Assembly (NCBI RefSeq): GCF_001693335.1
Contig: NZ_CP016503.1
Coordinates: forward strand, 744,001 to 808,000
DNA length: 64,000 nucleotides
Direction of reading: 5' to 3'
Origin: Helicobacter enhydrae
GTDB lineage: Bacteria > Campylobacterota > Campylobacteria > Campylobacterales > Helicobacteraceae
Shown here piece by piece: positions 52,758 through 62,861 of this stretch. Under the pieces are notes generated by a model that worked only from the letters and a program-made list of their open reading frames with translations, did not search any database and was not told the origin of the DNA. Position 1 is the first letter of the stretch, and every line of letters begins with the position of its first letter. The position numbers were made by a program, and so were the translations under genes.

Positions 52758-53174
52758 GAACTTTGAGTCAGTCTGATAATATATTTCGTTCTTTCAATTT
52801 ATATTGAAGCTTCAAAAATCTCAAAAGTGGAATTTCTGTCAATTACACTCAATAAAATATTCAAACAAATTAAAATGCCTAAAAGAATGTGAGTTTGGAT
52901 ATAACACCAAAATCAATCAAGAGAATCTTTGCAAAAATCTATTGAAACAGGATCAACAAAATCCTCTGAAGCGATCTTGAGTCTTTCTTTATAAATCAAC
53001 ATTTATAAAGGTATTTAAACCTTCATTTTGCAATCCCTAGCCACCGAAAACAAAACATCTCCCACAAACTCCCATCTCAATCAACCCAATTTGGCATTTC
53101 GATCAGAATCTTCTCGCACTTCTTGATGTGATTAGTGTAAAATTTGAAGTATTTTTATTCAAGGCTTTTTACTA
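52758..53174. other. Non-coding gap between the defence island and tatB
   Basis: No gene is seen. A perfect palindrome lies at 52987-53010 (see separate entry). A weak -10 for tatB (TAAAAT in TGTAAAATTTG) occurs about 40 bases before its start. The left part is AT-rich without repeats. Confidence 0.5.
52987..53010. repeat. Perfect 10-bp palindrome upstream of tatB
   Basis: CTTTATAAAT and ATTTATAAAG pair with a CAAC loop, followed closely by a smaller AAGGT/ACCTT stem. It may be a bidirectional terminator or a binding site. Confidence 0.4.
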
Positions 53175-53576
53175 ATGTTTGGAATGGGATTTTTTGAGAT
53201 TTTTGTGGTGGTTGTGATTGCGATTATTTTTTTGGGACCAGAGAAACTTCCCGGTGCGATGATTGATTTGGCGAAATTTTTTAGAGCAGTCAAAAAAACA
53301 ATGGATGATGCAAAATCTAGTATTGATCAAGAGCTAAATATCGCCGAACTCAAAAAAGAAGCCTTGCAATACAAAGAATCCATCGCCAAAAACCTCGATG
53401 AGATCAACGCCGATACAAGATTTGACACCTTTGACTCACCTCTAGATGTGTCTCAAGATACCAAGCCCCCTCTCCCAAAAGAGCCAAACACACCAAGCTC
53501 ACAAAGCAACCAAACACATACCACTCCACATCAGCCTGAAGAAATTGGCTACAAAAAGGATCCTACAAATGTTTGA
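53175..53576 (+). CDS. tatB: Sec-independent translocase subunit TatB
   Basis: A 133-aa protein with one N-terminal helix (MFGMGFFEIFVVVVIAIIFL), the hinge GPEKLPGAM and an amphipathic helix (FFRAVKKTMDDAKSSI), then a polar Pro/Ser/Gln-rich tail. Position directly before tatC and length favour TatB over TatA. It forms the twin-arginine receptor with TatC. The two genes overlap by 8 bases. Confidence 0.92.
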   Translation: MFGMGFFEIFVVVVIAIIFLGPEKLPGAMIDLAKFFRAVKKTMDDAKSSIDQELNIAELKKEALQYKESIAKNLDEINADTRFDTFDSPLDVSQDTKPPLPKEPNTPSSQSNQTHTTPHQPEEIGYKKDPTNV

Positions 53577-54297
53577 AAATCTCAAACCCCATATTCAAGA
53601 TTTACGCAAACGCTTAGTCATCTCATCGCTGACTTTGATTGTCGTTTTTGTCTTGTGTTTTTCATTTTGGGAATATCTTTTTGCACTGATCAAAGTGCCT
53701 CTAGATCAAGCGTTTGCCTCAAGTGTCAAAGGCAAACTTGTGCAACTCTCTCCTGCTGAGGGAGTATTTACAGCGATGAAAGTCAGTTTTTTTGCCTCTC
53801 TTGTGATCTCAATGCCTGTGATTTTTTGGCAGATGTGGCTTTTTGTCGCCCCCGGATTATACAAGCACGAAAAAATGGTCGTTTTGCCATTTGTGTTTTT
53901 TGCAAGTATTATGTTTGCCATTGGTGCGAGTTTCGCCTATTTTGTCGTGTTTCCTTTTGTGATTAAATATATTTTGATGTTTGGAAATACGCAATTTGAT
54001 TCTAATATCAGCGTGGAGAGTTATGTGACTTTTTTTACGCGACTTATTCTTGGTTTTGGTATCGCCTTTGAGCTCCCTGTATTGAGCTATTTTTTGGCAA
54101 AAGTCGGGCTCATCACAGATCAAACCCTGATCGGATTTTTCAAATACGCTATTGTGATTATTTTCATCATCTCTGCGGTGATCACCCCTCCTGATGTCCT
54201 CTCACAATTCTTTATGGCGATCCCACTGATGGGGCTTTATGGGCTATCTATCTTGATTGCCAAATGCGTCAATCCCGCTTCCAAAGAAGAAGAATGA
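53569..54297 (+). CDS. tatC: Sec-independent translocase subunit TatC
   Basis: A 242-aa six-helix inner-membrane protein that recognises twin-arginine signal peptides. Family marks are HIQDLRKRLVIS at the start, LVQLSPAEGVFTAMKVSFFASL, FWQMWLFVAPGLYKHEK and GIAFELPVLSYFLAKVGL. AAGGA is 8 bases before the ATG. The stop overlaps queA (ATGA). Confidence 0.95.
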   Translation: MFENLKPHIQDLRKRLVISSLTLIVVFVLCFSFWEYLFALIKVPLDQAFASSVKGKLVQLSPAEGVFTAMKVSFFASLVISMPVIFWQMWLFVAPGLYKHEKMVVLPFVFFASIMFAIGASFAYFVVFPFVIKYILMFGNTQFDSNISVESYVTFFTRLILGFGIAFELPVLSYFLAKVGLITDQTLIGFFKYAIVIIFIISAVITPPDVLSQFFMAIPLMGLYGLSILIAKCVNPASKEEE

Positions 54298-55343
54298 TAG
54301 ATTTGCAACTCTCAAGCTATGATTATCATCTACCACCAAACCTCATCGCCACTTTCCCTGCAATGCCAAGAGAAAGTGCGAAACTCCTTGTCTATGACAG
54401 ACAAAAAGACACGATCACTCATAGCGATTTTTTCCATTTCTATGATTTTGTGCCAAGCGATACGCTCTTTGTCCTCAATGACACCAAAGTCATCAAAGCC
54501 AGAATGTATGGCAACAAAATCCACGCCGATCACACGCTCGGAGGGCAAGTAGAAGTTTTTTATCATCGTCACATTGCCCATCATCAATTCTTGGTTCAAA
54601 TCAAAGGCAGAGTCAAAGTGGGGCAAACCATTTCTTTGTCTCCAAACCTCACATTGCAAGTGCAAGAATTGCTAGAAGATGGGTTTAGAATCGTAAGCTT
54701 TGAGCTAGATTCCCGCCCCATCTCTCCATCTGAGCTTCTTTGTGAAATAGAGAAAATCGGTCACATTCCTTTGCCACCCTACATCAAACGCCAAGATCGC
54801 CCACTAGACGCACAAGAGTATCAAAGTGTCTTTGCCAAAAACTTAGGCTCTGTGGCAGCACCCACAGCTTCATTGCATTTCAGTCAAATCGATCAGATTC
54901 TCCAACATTTCAAACACTGCTTTGTGACTCTTAATGTAGGAGCAGGAACATTTTTGAGTGTGCAAACTCCAGACATCCGAGATCATCAGATCCACACAGA
55001 AAGCTTCGCACTTAGCAATGAAAGCTATCGCAACATCACTCAAGCCTCCCATATTTTATGTATCGGCACCACGACTGCAAGAGTCGTAGAATATCTCCAC
55101 CGCAACCCCCCCACGCACACCACGCAATCCCACATCTATGGAGAGTGCGATTTGTTTCTGCATCCACACAATCCCCCACAAAAAATCAATGCCTTGCTGA
55201 CAAATTTCCATCTCCCCAAATCCACGCTGATTATGCTTGTAAGCTCACTTGTGGGACGCAAAAAATGTCTAGAAATCTATCAAGAAGCCATTCAAGCCCA
55301 ATACAGATTCTATTCCTATGGCGATGGAATGCTGATCCTATGA
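54294..55343 (+). CDS. queA: S-adenosylmethionine:tRNA ribosyltransferase-isomerase
   Basis: A 349-aa enzyme that adds the ribosyl part of AdoMet to preQ1 in tRNA during queuosine synthesis. Recognisable segments: SSYDYHLPPNLIATFP, LFVLNDTKVIKARM, GHIPLPPYIKR, VAAPTASLHF, TLNVGAGTF and LLTNFHLPKSTLIMLVS. It is coupled to tatC before it and rsmG after it by ATGA overlaps. Confidence 0.95.
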   Translation: MIDLQLSSYDYHLPPNLIATFPAMPRESAKLLVYDRQKDTITHSDFFHFYDFVPSDTLFVLNDTKVIKARMYGNKIHADHTLGGQVEVFYHRHIAHHQFLVQIKGRVKVGQTISLSPNLTLQVQELLEDGFRIVSFELDSRPISPSELLCEIEKIGHIPLPPYIKRQDRPLDAQEYQSVFAKNLGSVAAPTASLHFSQIDQILQHFKHCFVTLNVGAGTFLSVQTPDIRDHQIHTESFALSNESYRNITQASHILCIGTTTARVVEYLHRNPPTHTTQSHIYGECDLFLHPHNPPQKINALLTNFHLPKSTLIMLVSSLVGRKKCLEIYQEAIQAQYRFYSYGDGMLIL

Positions 55344-55876
55344 CTACAAAACTCCAACGATACAGCCAACTTCTGCTCCAATGGAATCAAGTCCATAATC
55401 TCACAGGGGCAAAAACCCCAGAAGAAGTGCGAGAAAACATCACAGACTGCCTCTATCCTCTAGAATTTATTGATGATTTCAAGACCGCATTAGACATTGG
55501 ATCAGGTTGTGGTTTCCCTGCAATCCCTCTTGCAATCGCCAAACCCCAAAGCGTGTTTTATCTCACAGAGCCACGCCTCAAAAGGGCAAGTTTTCTCAAA
55601 ATGCTCTGCATTGAGCTCAAGCTCTCCAATGTCCATATCTTTCATTCCACCCTCCAAAATGCTAAAATACCCCAACAAGTTGATCTCATCACCTCAAGAG
55701 CCGTTACTTCAACGCCACTTTTGATTGCGATGAGTGCGAAGCATCTTGAATCAAAAGGTGCGTTTTTGTTTTATAAAGGCAGTCAGCTCAAGCTTGAGGG
55801 TGAAGAAATCGCACCAAATGAGCTATTTGCTTCCAACACCCAGCGAATCTATTTCTATCGGAGGATACAATGCTAA
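55340..55876 (+). CDS. rsmG: 16S rRNA (guanine-N7) methyltransferase RsmG
   Basis: A 178-aa AdoMet-dependent enzyme that methylates G527 of 16S rRNA. It has WNQVHNLTGAKTPEEV, the AdoMet loop ALDIGSGCGFPAIPLAIA, EPRLKRASFLK and ITSRAVTSTP. Loss of this methylation is associated with low-level streptomycin resistance in other bacteria. The start ATG overlaps the queA stop; much longer frames upstream lie inside queA. Confidence 0.94.
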   Translation: MTTKLQRYSQLLLQWNQVHNLTGAKTPEEVRENITDCLYPLEFIDDFKTALDIGSGCGFPAIPLAIAKPQSVFYLTEPRLKRASFLKMLCIELKLSNVHIFHSTLQNAKIPQQVDLITSRAVTSTPLLIAMSAKHLESKGAFLFYKGSQLKLEGEEIAPNELFASNTQRIYFYRRIQC

Positions 55877-56076
55877 AAACACTTATATTTTTGGGATTGC
55901 TCTTTGGTGTTGTGTGGTTTTGGTTTTTGAGGAAACCGCCACGCCCCACAACCCCCAATCAAGATGATGAAACAATGGTTGAATGCCACAAATGTCAGAC
56001 TTTTATCTCTCAAAAAGAAGCGATTTTGTCCAACGGGCACTACTACTGCTCCAAAAATTGTTTGCTTGGAAACTAA
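55870..56076 (+). CDS. Small membrane-anchored zinc-ribbon protein (PP0621-like)
   Basis: A 68-aa protein with an N-terminal membrane helix (LIFLGLLFGVVWFWFL) and a cytosolic zinc-binding-like domain, CHKCQTF and YYCSKNC. This pattern is found in a conserved family of short proteins of unknown function. It overlaps rsmG by 7 bases and abuts the next gene. Confidence 0.75.
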   Translation: MLKTLIFLGLLFGVVWFWFLRKPPRPTTPNQDDETMVECHKCQTFISQKEAILSNGHYYCSKNCLLGN

Positions 56077-56457
56077 ATGCTCATCATCGGACATCAAGCA
56101 ATCCCTTATCCTAAGTTTGTCAAAATCCACTCGATCCAAGACATCAATCACACTTTGGCAAATGAAATCGTATGGTTTTCTAGCACAGAAGATGAGGATT
56201 TCCACATCTCCACCTTTTGCCACACAAACCAAGTGTGTTATGCCTTCTATGCTTCAACACCAAGCGATCTTGTCATCTATGCCAATCTTGGAGCAAAATA
56301 CATCATCACGCATTCTCTTTTTGAGCTTCAAGAAATTGCTAGAGATTATCTTTTGGATACTCAAATCCTCTTTGTCATCGATGATATGCAAGAGATTGCA
56401 GAAATGATTGCCAAACGCGTAGATGGCGTGATCCTAGCAAGTGTGCTTAAGGAGTGA
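56077..56457 (+). CDS. Conserved hypothetical protein
   Basis: A 126-aa soluble protein not assigned to a family. It begins MLIIGHQAIPYPKFVKIHSI and has alternating helices and strands with VCYAFYASTPSDLVIYANLGAKYIITHS and a final AEMIAKRVDGVILA. No signal peptide or metal motif is seen. It starts directly after the preceding stop and overlaps the convergent yggS by 11 bases; it is the last gene of the tat operon. Confidence 0.65.
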   Translation: MLIIGHQAIPYPKFVKIHSIQDINHTLANEIVWFSSTEDEDFHISTFCHTNQVCYAFYASTPSDLVIYANLGAKYIITHSLFELQEIARDYLLDTQILFVIDDMQEIAEMIAKRVDGVILASVLKE

Positions 56458-57100
56458 TCGCACTTCCGATACGCAAGAGGTTTGCACCATTGGCAATCGC
56501 GAGTTCATAATCCCCGCTCATCCCCATAGAGAGGATTGAAGCACTAGGCAAAGAATCAAAAATCTTTTGGGTGCATTCAAAACTTTTGGCAATCACGCTT
56601 TGATCTTGTGTATGTGCACCGATAGTCATCACCCCTTCCAAAATCAAATTGGGGCAATTCTCTTTGATCGCAAGATAGACTTCTTTTGCCTCTTGAGGAT
56701 GCACCCCTGCTTTGCTCTCCTCTTGAGAGGAATTGATTTGCAGCAACACTCTTTGAGAGATCCCACTTCTTTGAAGTCTTTTTTGAAAAGCCTCTGCAAG
56801 TTTCAAGCTCTCGATAGAATGGATCAAACTTGGCTTCAAATCAATCAATGCGTTGATTTTGTTTTCTTGGATTCTGCCGATGAAGTGCCATTCCAAAGGA
56901 TATGCCTCAAGCAATTGGTGTTTGGTTTTCAAATCCTGCACTTTGTTTTCTCCAAACGCGCGTTGCCCTTGAGAATAAAGCTCGATGATTTGTGAGGTTT
57001 CCCAATACTTGCTCACTGCGACAAGATTGATGATTTGGTGTGCATCGTATGCTAGACGCGCCTTCTCAATTTTGGCAATCACACTTTGCAAACCACTCAT
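56447..57100 (-). CDS. YggS-family PLP homeostasis protein
   Basis: A 217-aa PLP-binding protein with the fold type III lysine K31 (NLVAVSKYWE), AFGENKVQDL, WHFIGRIQENKI and SMGMSGDYELAI. The family controls free PLP and amino-acid pools without catalytic turnover. It is the last gene of a minus-strand operon beginning with pyrD. Confidence 0.92.
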   Translation of the reverse strand: MSGLQSVIAKIEKARLAYDAHQIINLVAVSKYWETSQIIELYSQGQRAFGENKVQDLKTKHQLLEAYPLEWHFIGRIQENKINALIDLKPSLIHSIESLKLAEAFQKRLQRSGISQRVLLQINSSQEESKAGVHPQEAKEVYLAIKENCPNLILEGVMTIGAHTQDQSVIAKSFECTQKIFDSLPSASILSMGMSGDYELAIANGANLLRIGSAITP

Positions 57101-57102
57101 AC

Positions 57103-58149
57103 TTATTCCTGTAACAAGCGATTGAAATCATTATATAGCCCCAAACTCATCAAAGCAAACAAAATCGCCCATCCCCCCAAAGTCAGATACAAAAAAACCT
57201 TTTCACTCGGAGGCTTCTTGCTCACAAGCTCATAAAGATTAAACACAATATGCCCACCATCCAATGCAGGGATTGGCAATAGATTCAAAACTCCCAAATT
57301 GATAGAAATCAATGCAAGCAAAGCCAAAAAACTCACAATGCCACTTGCACTCGCTTTGTCCATCACTTGCACAATCGACACCACACCCCCCACCTCACTT
57401 GTAGGCACCACACCCACAATCAGCTTTTTGATCCCCTCAAAAATCAACAAGCTATTATTCCAAGTCAAAACCAAACCATTATAAATCGCTTCTCCCACCC
57501 CATAATGTGCATAACCGATCTGATTTGAAGCTTTGATCCCTATGACATTCACCTCTTGCTCTTCGCCAAAGATATTACGCCTTTGCATTTGTGTAGGTAT
57601 CACTTCAAAATCTAGCATTTTCCCATCTCTTTGCACCTGTATATGCAACGCTTTGGAAGCCAAAACACTCTCCACAAGATCATTCCAAGAACGCAAAGAA
57701 TGCCCATTGATCGCTACGATCTTATCCCCACTCAAGATTCCTGCTTGCTCTGCAGGGAAACCCTGCTCCACCTCACCCACAATGGGCAAAAGCACCTGCC
57801 TCTCCCCATACCCCAATCCACAATAAATCAAAAATGCAAGCAAGATATTAAACAAAGGACCAGCAAGCAAGATACAAATCCTCTGCAAAGGAGTTTTGCT
57901 CGTGTAGCTATCTACATCTTGAGATTGCTCCAAAGGATTAGAATCATTTTGCCCCTTCATTTTCACATATCCACCTAGAGGGATGAGAGAGAGGGCGTAT
58001 TCTGTATCTCCAATCGTTTTGCTCACTAGCTTTTTGCCAAAGCCAATGCTAAAAACCTCAACTTTTACCCCAAAAAAACGCGCAACGAGGAAATGTCCCA
58101 ATTCGTGAAAAAAAATCAAAAATGACAACGCCAATAGTGCTGAAATCAT
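57103..58149 (-). CDS. rseP: RIP site-2 metalloprotease RseP
   Basis: A 348-aa inner-membrane zinc protease. The active site is HELGH (His15, Glu16, His19) in the first helix, with NLLPIPALDGGHI near the C-terminus. A PDZ domain (about 120-195) lies between, including AGILSGDKIVAINGHSL. Its substrate in this organism is unknown. It starts 2 bases after pgsA. Confidence 0.93.
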   Translation of the reverse strand: MISALLALSFLIFFHELGHFLVARFFGVKVEVFSIGFGKKLVSKTIGDTEYALSLIPLGGYVKMKGQNDSNPLEQSQDVDSYTSKTPLQRICILLAGPLFNILLAFLIYCGLGYGERQVLLPIVGEVEQGFPAEQAGILSGDKIVAINGHSLRSWNDLVESVLASKALHIQVQRDGKMLDFEVIPTQMQRRNIFGEEQEVNVIGIKASNQIGYAHYGVGEAIYNGLVLTWNNSLLIFEGIKKLIVGVVPTSEVGGVVSIVQVMDKASASGIVSFLALLALISINLGVLNLLPIPALDGGHIVFNLYELVSKKPPSEKVFLYLTLGGWAILFALMSLGLYNDFNRLLQE

Positions 58150-58151
58150 CT

Positions 58152-58679
58152 CTAAAACTCTTTAAAATATTGACGCACATAGCTATAGCCAGAAACGATT
58201 GTTAGGACAACAGAAAGCCACAAAAAGAAATCATTCCACATTCCGGGCAAAATATTTGCGATCAAACACCCAATCGCCCAATATTGAGATACGGATTTGA
58301 CTTTGCCCATCATATTAGCTGCAAGGCTGATTTTGGTATTTGCCATCACGGTGCGTAACCCTGTGATCAAAAACTCACGGCTAAAAATCAGAAAAACCGC
58401 CCAAGGATTCGCTAGATTGACCACAAGCAATGCGATAAAAGCCCCCAAAACTAGCATTTTGTCTGCCAATGGATCAAACACCTCTCCAAACCTTGATTGC
58501 AAACCATAACGCCTCGCAATAAAGCCATCAAAAAAATCTGTAACACTTGCAACAAAAAACACACTACAAGCCATAAAACGCGTAATGCCGCTTGATAAAT
58601 CCATATACAAAATAATTGCCATCACCAAAAAAGCTAGGCAAATGCGAAAAATCGTCAAAGCATTAGGTATATTTCTCAT
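58152..58679 (-). CDS. pgsA: CDP-diacylglycerol-glycerol-3-phosphate 3-phosphatidyltransferase
   Basis: A 175-aa membrane enzyme that makes phosphatidylglycerol phosphate. The CDP-alcohol phosphotransferase motif is complete (DFFDGFIAR, then GEVFDPLADKM). The product begins MRNIPNALTIFR; a GTG two codons upstream is an alternative start. It lies between fabL-like and rseP genes. Confidence 0.94.
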   Translation of the reverse strand: MRNIPNALTIFRICLAFLVMAIILYMDLSSGITRFMACSVFFVASVTDFFDGFIARRYGLQSRFGEVFDPLADKMLVLGAFIALLVVNLANPWAVFLIFSREFLITGLRTVMANTKISLAANMMGKVKSVSQYWAIGCLIANILPGMWNDFFLWLSVVLTIVSGYSYVRQYFKEF

Positions 58680-58691
58680 TGCCACCCCATA

Positions 58692-59462
58692 TTATTGAAA
58701 TGTCGTGCCACCATCGATAATGATTGTCTGTCCTGTAAGCCACCCACTTTGTGAATCATCGCAGAGAAAATAACAAGCCCCTGCCAAATCCTGTGGCTGT
58801 CCCATACGACCAAGAGGAGATTGCTCCTCAACTTTGGCTTTGACTTCATCATAATCAGGGAATGCTTTGAGTGCGTCTGTGTCAATCGGTCCCCCACTCA
58901 CTGCATTTACGCGAATCCCAAACTCGCCAAGCTCTGTAGCAGCATATTTCACCATAGTTTCCACTGCATTTTTGGAATTCCCATGTCCAGCATAGTTTGG
59001 CATATATACAAGATTACCTGTAGAACTCAATGATACTATCGCTCCACCACCTACTTCTTTCATCCTTTTGGCAGCTTCTTGAGCACCCACAACAAACGCA
59101 AGGACTGTGGCAGTATAGATATTATTCAATCCTCTAGGCTTAAGACGCATAAACGGAGCAAATCCCCCCACAACGCTACGCCCATAAATAATCGCATTGC
59201 TTACAAAAAAATCTACACGATCAAAATCTTTGTCAATCTCTTGAAACAATTCTGTATATTGCTCTGGCTCCAACACATTGAGGGGATAATATTTGGCTTT
59301 GATACCAAATTGCGATTGAAGATCTTGAGCGATTTTCTGTGCCTCCTCCTCATTTTTGTTGTATGTAAAAGCAACATTCACACCCTCTTGAGCAAAACGA
59401 TACAAAATCGCTTTGCCTATCCCTCTTGTTGCTCCACTAATGACTAAAGTTTTTCCTTTCAT
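58692..59462 (-). CDS. Short-chain dehydrogenase, probable FabL-type enoyl-ACP reductase
   Basis: A 256-aa SDR protein very like H. pylori HP0357 as I remember it. The cofactor loop is [10 protein letters not shown] (9-18). The catalytic pair is Tyr157 and Lys164 (NYAGHGNSK), a Y-x6-K spacing as in FabI/FabL enoyl reductases, rather than Y-x3-K of FabG. It probably reduces the enoyl-ACP double bond with NAD(P)H in fatty-acid elongation. It overlaps dapA (ATGA). Confidence 0.82.
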   Translation of the reverse strand: MKGKTLVISGATRGIGKAILYRFAQEGVNVAFTYNKNEEEAQKIAQDLQSQFGIKAKYYPLNVLEPEQYTELFQEIDKDFDRVDFFVSNAIIYGRSVVGGFAPFMRLKPRGLNNIYTATVLAFVVGAQEAAKRMKEVGGGAIVSLSSTGNLVYMPNYAGHGNSKNAVETMVKYAATELGEFGIRVNAVSGGPIDTDALKAFPDYDEVKAKVEEQSPLGRMGQPQDLAGACYFLCDDSQSGWLTGQTIIIDGGTTFQ

Positions 59463-60337
59463 TGTAACACCTCATATTTTTCTAGAATTTTCTCCAACTT
59501 ACAGAGATTTTCTTTGGTTAATTTTACCAAAGGTAAGCGAAATTCCAAATCCTCTATCAATCCCGCCAAAAACATTGCCGTTTTCACCGGAACAGGATTG
59601 GTTTCACAAAACATTGCTTGATTGAGCGGATACAATGTGCTATTGATTTCTCGACTCTTTTGATACTCGCCACGCATCGCACAATGTGTAAGATCTGCAA
59701 TCTTATCAGGCAACAAATTGCCTGTCACAGAAATCACGGCACTCCCCCCACTTGCCAAAATCGGATAATTGATGGCATCCTCCCCACTTGCGATCACACT
59801 TTTTGGGGCTTCTCTATGGATACCTACGACACGCTCAAGGCTTCCTGTCGCCTCTTTGATACCAAAAATATTTTCTATCTCCAAAAGTCGCAAGGCTGTT
59901 TCTATCTGGATATTGACCCCCGTGCGTCCGGGAACATTATAAAGCATCAATGGGATTTCCACACTTTGAGCCACTGCTTTGTAATGCTCAAACAAGCCTT
60001 CTTGCGTAGGCTTGTTGTAATAAGGCGTGACACACAAAATCCCATCGGCTCCGATTTTTTGTGCAAATTGAGCAAGTTCTATGGATTCTTGTGTGGAGTT
60101 GCTCCCTGCCCCTGCCAAAACTTTCATCTGAGTGCCTTTGCATGCATTCACTGCCACTTCAATACACTCCATATGCTCTTGATGTGACAATGTGGCGGAT
60201 TCTCCAGTTGTGCCAACAGGCACACAAGCATCCATTCCATGGCGGACTTGTCTTTGGATCAATCTCTCATAAGTAGCATAATCCACTTTTCCATTTTTAA
60301 AAGGTGTTATCAATGCACTCATTGCTCCTGAGATCAT
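59459..60337 (-). CDS. dapA: 4-hydroxy-tetrahydrodipicolinate synthase
   Basis: A 292-aa enzyme that condenses pyruvate with aspartate semialdehyde in lysine and diaminopimelate synthesis. Active-site residues are Lys161 (FGIKEATG), Tyr133 ([10 protein letters not shown]) and Thr43-Thr44 (PVGTTGES). GAGGAAA precedes the ATG. It follows the M16 protease gene by one base. Confidence 0.96.
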   Translation of the reverse strand: MISGAMSALITPFKNGKVDYATYERLIQRQVRHGMDACVPVGTTGESATLSHQEHMECIEVAVNACKGTQMKVLAGAGSNSTQESIELAQFAQKIGADGILCVTPYYNKPTQEGLFEHYKAVAQSVEIPLMLYNVPGRTGVNIQIETALRLLEIENIFGIKEATGSLERVVGIHREAPKSVIASGEDAINYPILASGGSAVISVTGNLLPDKIADLTHCAMRGEYQKSREINSTLYPLNQAMFCETNPVPVKTAMFLAGLIEDLEFRLPLVKLTKENLCKLEKILEKYEVLQ

Positions 60338-60338
60338 A

Positions 60339-61760
60339 TTATTTCCTCAAAATCGCACTTGTTTGATTGTGTAAGACAAAATATTTGTTTGCCACATCAA
60401 TAATTTTTGCCATATCGATCTCTTGTAGTTTTTGCTCATAATTGAGCAATGGCTCCAAATCCCCTTTTGCCAAATATTCCCCAAACATTGAAGCCACGCT
60501 GGAGGCATCTTCCAAACTGCGGATAAAATCTGCACGCATATTGATTTTGGCTTTTTGGAGATCTTTTTGGGAGATCTTGCCATCTTTGAGTTGTTGCAAT
60601 AAGTTTTGGACCTCATCTCTCAAAACCTCTGCTTTGACATCTGAATTTCCTGCAATAATGCTTAAAAACACCCCGCCATCACGCAATTGCATAGGATAGA
60701 CATAAGCCTCTGATGCGACTTGCTTTTTATCCACAAGCTCTGCGTGCAAAAGAGAGCTTTTGCCACCACTCAAAAGATAGCTAATCACCTCAAGAGCCAC
60801 CTGATCTTCGTGCTTGAAGTTTGGGATTTTGTAACCCAAGGCATAATATTGGATTTGGGAATCTTTGCTGATCTCGATATGCTTTGCCCCGTCCTGCTTG
60901 GGCTCAATCGTATAAACCTCTGGGATCTCTGCGTGATTTGGAATAGAAGCAAAATATTTCTGTGCCCCATCAAAGACTTCTTGTGGCTCAATATCTCCTG
61001 CTACCACAATAATGGCGTTTTGGGGTTGATAATAGGTTTTGTGGAATTCTTTGATGTCTTCAATTTTCCAATTTTTAATATCATCCATAAACCCAATGGG
61101 TGTCCAATGATAAGGGTGGTAAATATAAGCTGTATTGAAAAATCTAAAATACAAATAACCAATCGGAGAGTTATCTGTCCTCCAACGACGCTCCTCTGCC
61201 ACGACATCTCGCTCAGGCTGGAACTCTGCGTCATTGAGGTTGAGATTTTGCATCAATTCTGCAAAAAGCTCCAAAGATTTATCCAAATTTCTAGCACTTG
61301 ACTTGACAAAATAACGCGTATAATCAAAGCTTGTTGAGGCATTTGTCAAGCCTCCAAACTTCTTGACAATCTCATCAAACTCACCTGCTTTGAGATTTTC
61401 TGTGGATTTGAAATTGAGATGCTCAAGCATGTGAGCAATCCCGCTCTTCCCCATCACCTCATTGCGACTTCCGACTTTATAAAACACATTGGTTTCAATC
61501 ACAGAACTGCCATTTTTGATAGGAATCACATAGACTTCCAAACCATTCTCTAATTTTTTGGAAAAATATTTGGGTAACACTGATGTCATTTGCAAAGGTT
61601 GCTCCTCTTGTGGTGTGATTGTTTGATGTTGATTCTGTGGTTTTTCTTGCGTAGTTTGGGGCTGCTGCAACTGACCCCCTGCCTGAGAAAAATCCGTGAT
61701 AAACCCCTCTGCATACAAACTACATACAAAAACACTCGCTACAAATAATTTTTTCATCAT
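60339..61760 (-). CDS. M16-family zinc peptidase (YmxG/PqqL-like), exported
   Basis: A 473-aa secreted or periplasmic peptidase. The N-terminus is a signal peptide ([17 protein letters not shown]). The inverted zinc motif H-x-x-E-H is H110-MLE-H114 ([11 protein letters not shown]), and the third ligand is in [10 protein letters not shown] Gln/Pro-rich stretch (about 28-58) precedes the catalytic domain. A single M16 unit of this size normally works as a dimer or with an inactive partner, which is not adjacent. It overlaps pyrD by 4 bases. Confidence 0.9.
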   Translation of the reverse strand: MMKKLFVASVFVCSLYAEGFITDFSQAGGQLQQPQTTQEKPQNQHQTITPQEEQPLQMTSVLPKYFSKKLENGLEVYVIPIKNGSSVIETNVFYKVGSRNEVMGKSGIAHMLEHLNFKSTENLKAGEFDEIVKKFGGLTNASTSFDYTRYFVKSSARNLDKSLELFAELMQNLNLNDAEFQPERDVVAEERRWRTDNSPIGYLYFRFFNTAYIYHPYHWTPIGFMDDIKNWKIEDIKEFHKTYYQPQNAIIVVAGDIEPQEVFDGAQKYFASIPNHAEIPEVYTIEPKQDGAKHIEISKDSQIQYYALGYKIPNFKHEDQVALEVISYLLSGGKSSLLHAELVDKKQVASEAYVYPMQLRDGGVFLSIIAGNSDVKAEVLRDEVQNLLQQLKDGKISQKDLQKAKINMRADFIRSLEDASSVASMFGEYLAKGDLEPLLNYEQKLQEIDMAKIIDVANKYFVLHNQTSAILRK

Positions 61761-62800
61761 AAATCCACTCCGACTGCTTCAGAAATATTGGAAAATCCAT
61801 CTTTTTTTAATCGACGCAAGATCTCTTGATTGATCCTAGCACACACGCTAGGACCCTCAAAAATCAATGCAGAATAAACTTCAACCAAAGACGCCCCCAT
61901 CTTGATCCTATCATAAGCCTCTTCACCATCAAAAATCCCACCTGAAGCAATCAAAGTGGTTTTGCCAAAAAACGCTTTTGCTAGTTCATAAAACACTTCG
62001 CGACTTTTGTTACGCAATGCTTTGCCACTCACGCCACCGCTTTCTTTGGGAGCTTTGAGCAAAGAATAGTCTTTGGTTGTGTTTGTTGCGACGATTCCAC
62101 TCGCTCCACTTTTGATTGCTTGCTCAACGACTTTGAGAGAGTGAGTGATTTCATTGTCTGGGCAGATTTTGAGCAAAAGCGGTTTGTTTGTTTTTGCACA
62201 CGCCATTGCAAACAATTCAGCCACAAAATCCTCATTTTGCAAATCACGCAGATTTGGAGTATTGGGCGAAGAGAGATTGAAAATGAAAAAATCCCCCACC
62301 TCTTGAAGCTTGTCCAAATTTTGCTCAAAATTGCTCAAGGCATCTTGAGCGTCTTTGTTTTTCCCTAGATTGACCCCAAGTGGCAACACAAAAGGACGGA
62401 GTGCTTTGAGGCGTTGCATCATCACTTCTGCACCATCATTATTGAATCCCATAGAGTTTTGCAAACTTTCTTCATCAGCAAAGCGAAAAATCCGTGGCTT
62501 TGGATTGCCCTCTTGTGCTTGAAGAGTCACGCTCCCCACTTCTGCAAACCCAAACCCCAAAGTAGAAAGCCCTTTGAGCATTGTGGCATTTTTGTCAAAT
62601 CCTGCAGAAAGCCCCACAGGATTGGCAAATCGCAAACCCAACACCTCGCTACGCAAACTCTCATCAAAAAAACAACATTGACTTGCGACACAATCGCTAA
62701 TCAACGGCAATGGCACGACATTTTTGAGCAAAAACTCGGCGATACGATGATCAAATTCGGGATCAAATCGGAATATGAAATTTTTCAAGAAACCATACAT
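61757..62800 (-). CDS. pyrD: Dihydroorotate dehydrogenase (quinone), class 2
   Basis: A 347-aa membrane-associated FMN enzyme of pyrimidine synthesis. FANPVGLSAGFDKNA binds FMN, the catalytic Ser is in FNLSSPNTPNLR, and GGVSGKALRNKS and ASGGIFDGEEAYDRI are typical of class 2. The N-terminal helix (MYGFLKNFIFRF) docks to the membrane. ATG 62800 is preferred (GGAG 6 bases upstream) over a GTG one codon earlier. First gene of the operon. Confidence 0.95.
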   Translation of the reverse strand: MYGFLKNFIFRFDPEFDHRIAEFLLKNVVPLPLISDCVASQCCFFDESLRSEVLGLRFANPVGLSAGFDKNATMLKGLSTLGFGFAEVGSVTLQAQEGNPKPRIFRFADEESLQNSMGFNNDGAEVMMQRLKALRPFVLPLGVNLGKNKDAQDALSNFEQNLDKLQEVGDFFIFNLSSPNTPNLRDLQNEDFVAELFAMACAKTNKPLLLKICPDNEITHSLKVVEQAIKSGASGIVATNTTKDYSLLKAPKESGGVSGKALRNKSREVFYELAKAFFGKTTLIASGGIFDGEEAYDRIKMGASLVEVYSALIFEGPSVCARINQEILRRLKKDGFSNISEAVGVDL

Positions 62801-62861
62801 CACTCACTCCACGATTTTATTTTGCAATGCTACCATTTTTTGACATTGCCTAAGAAACAAC

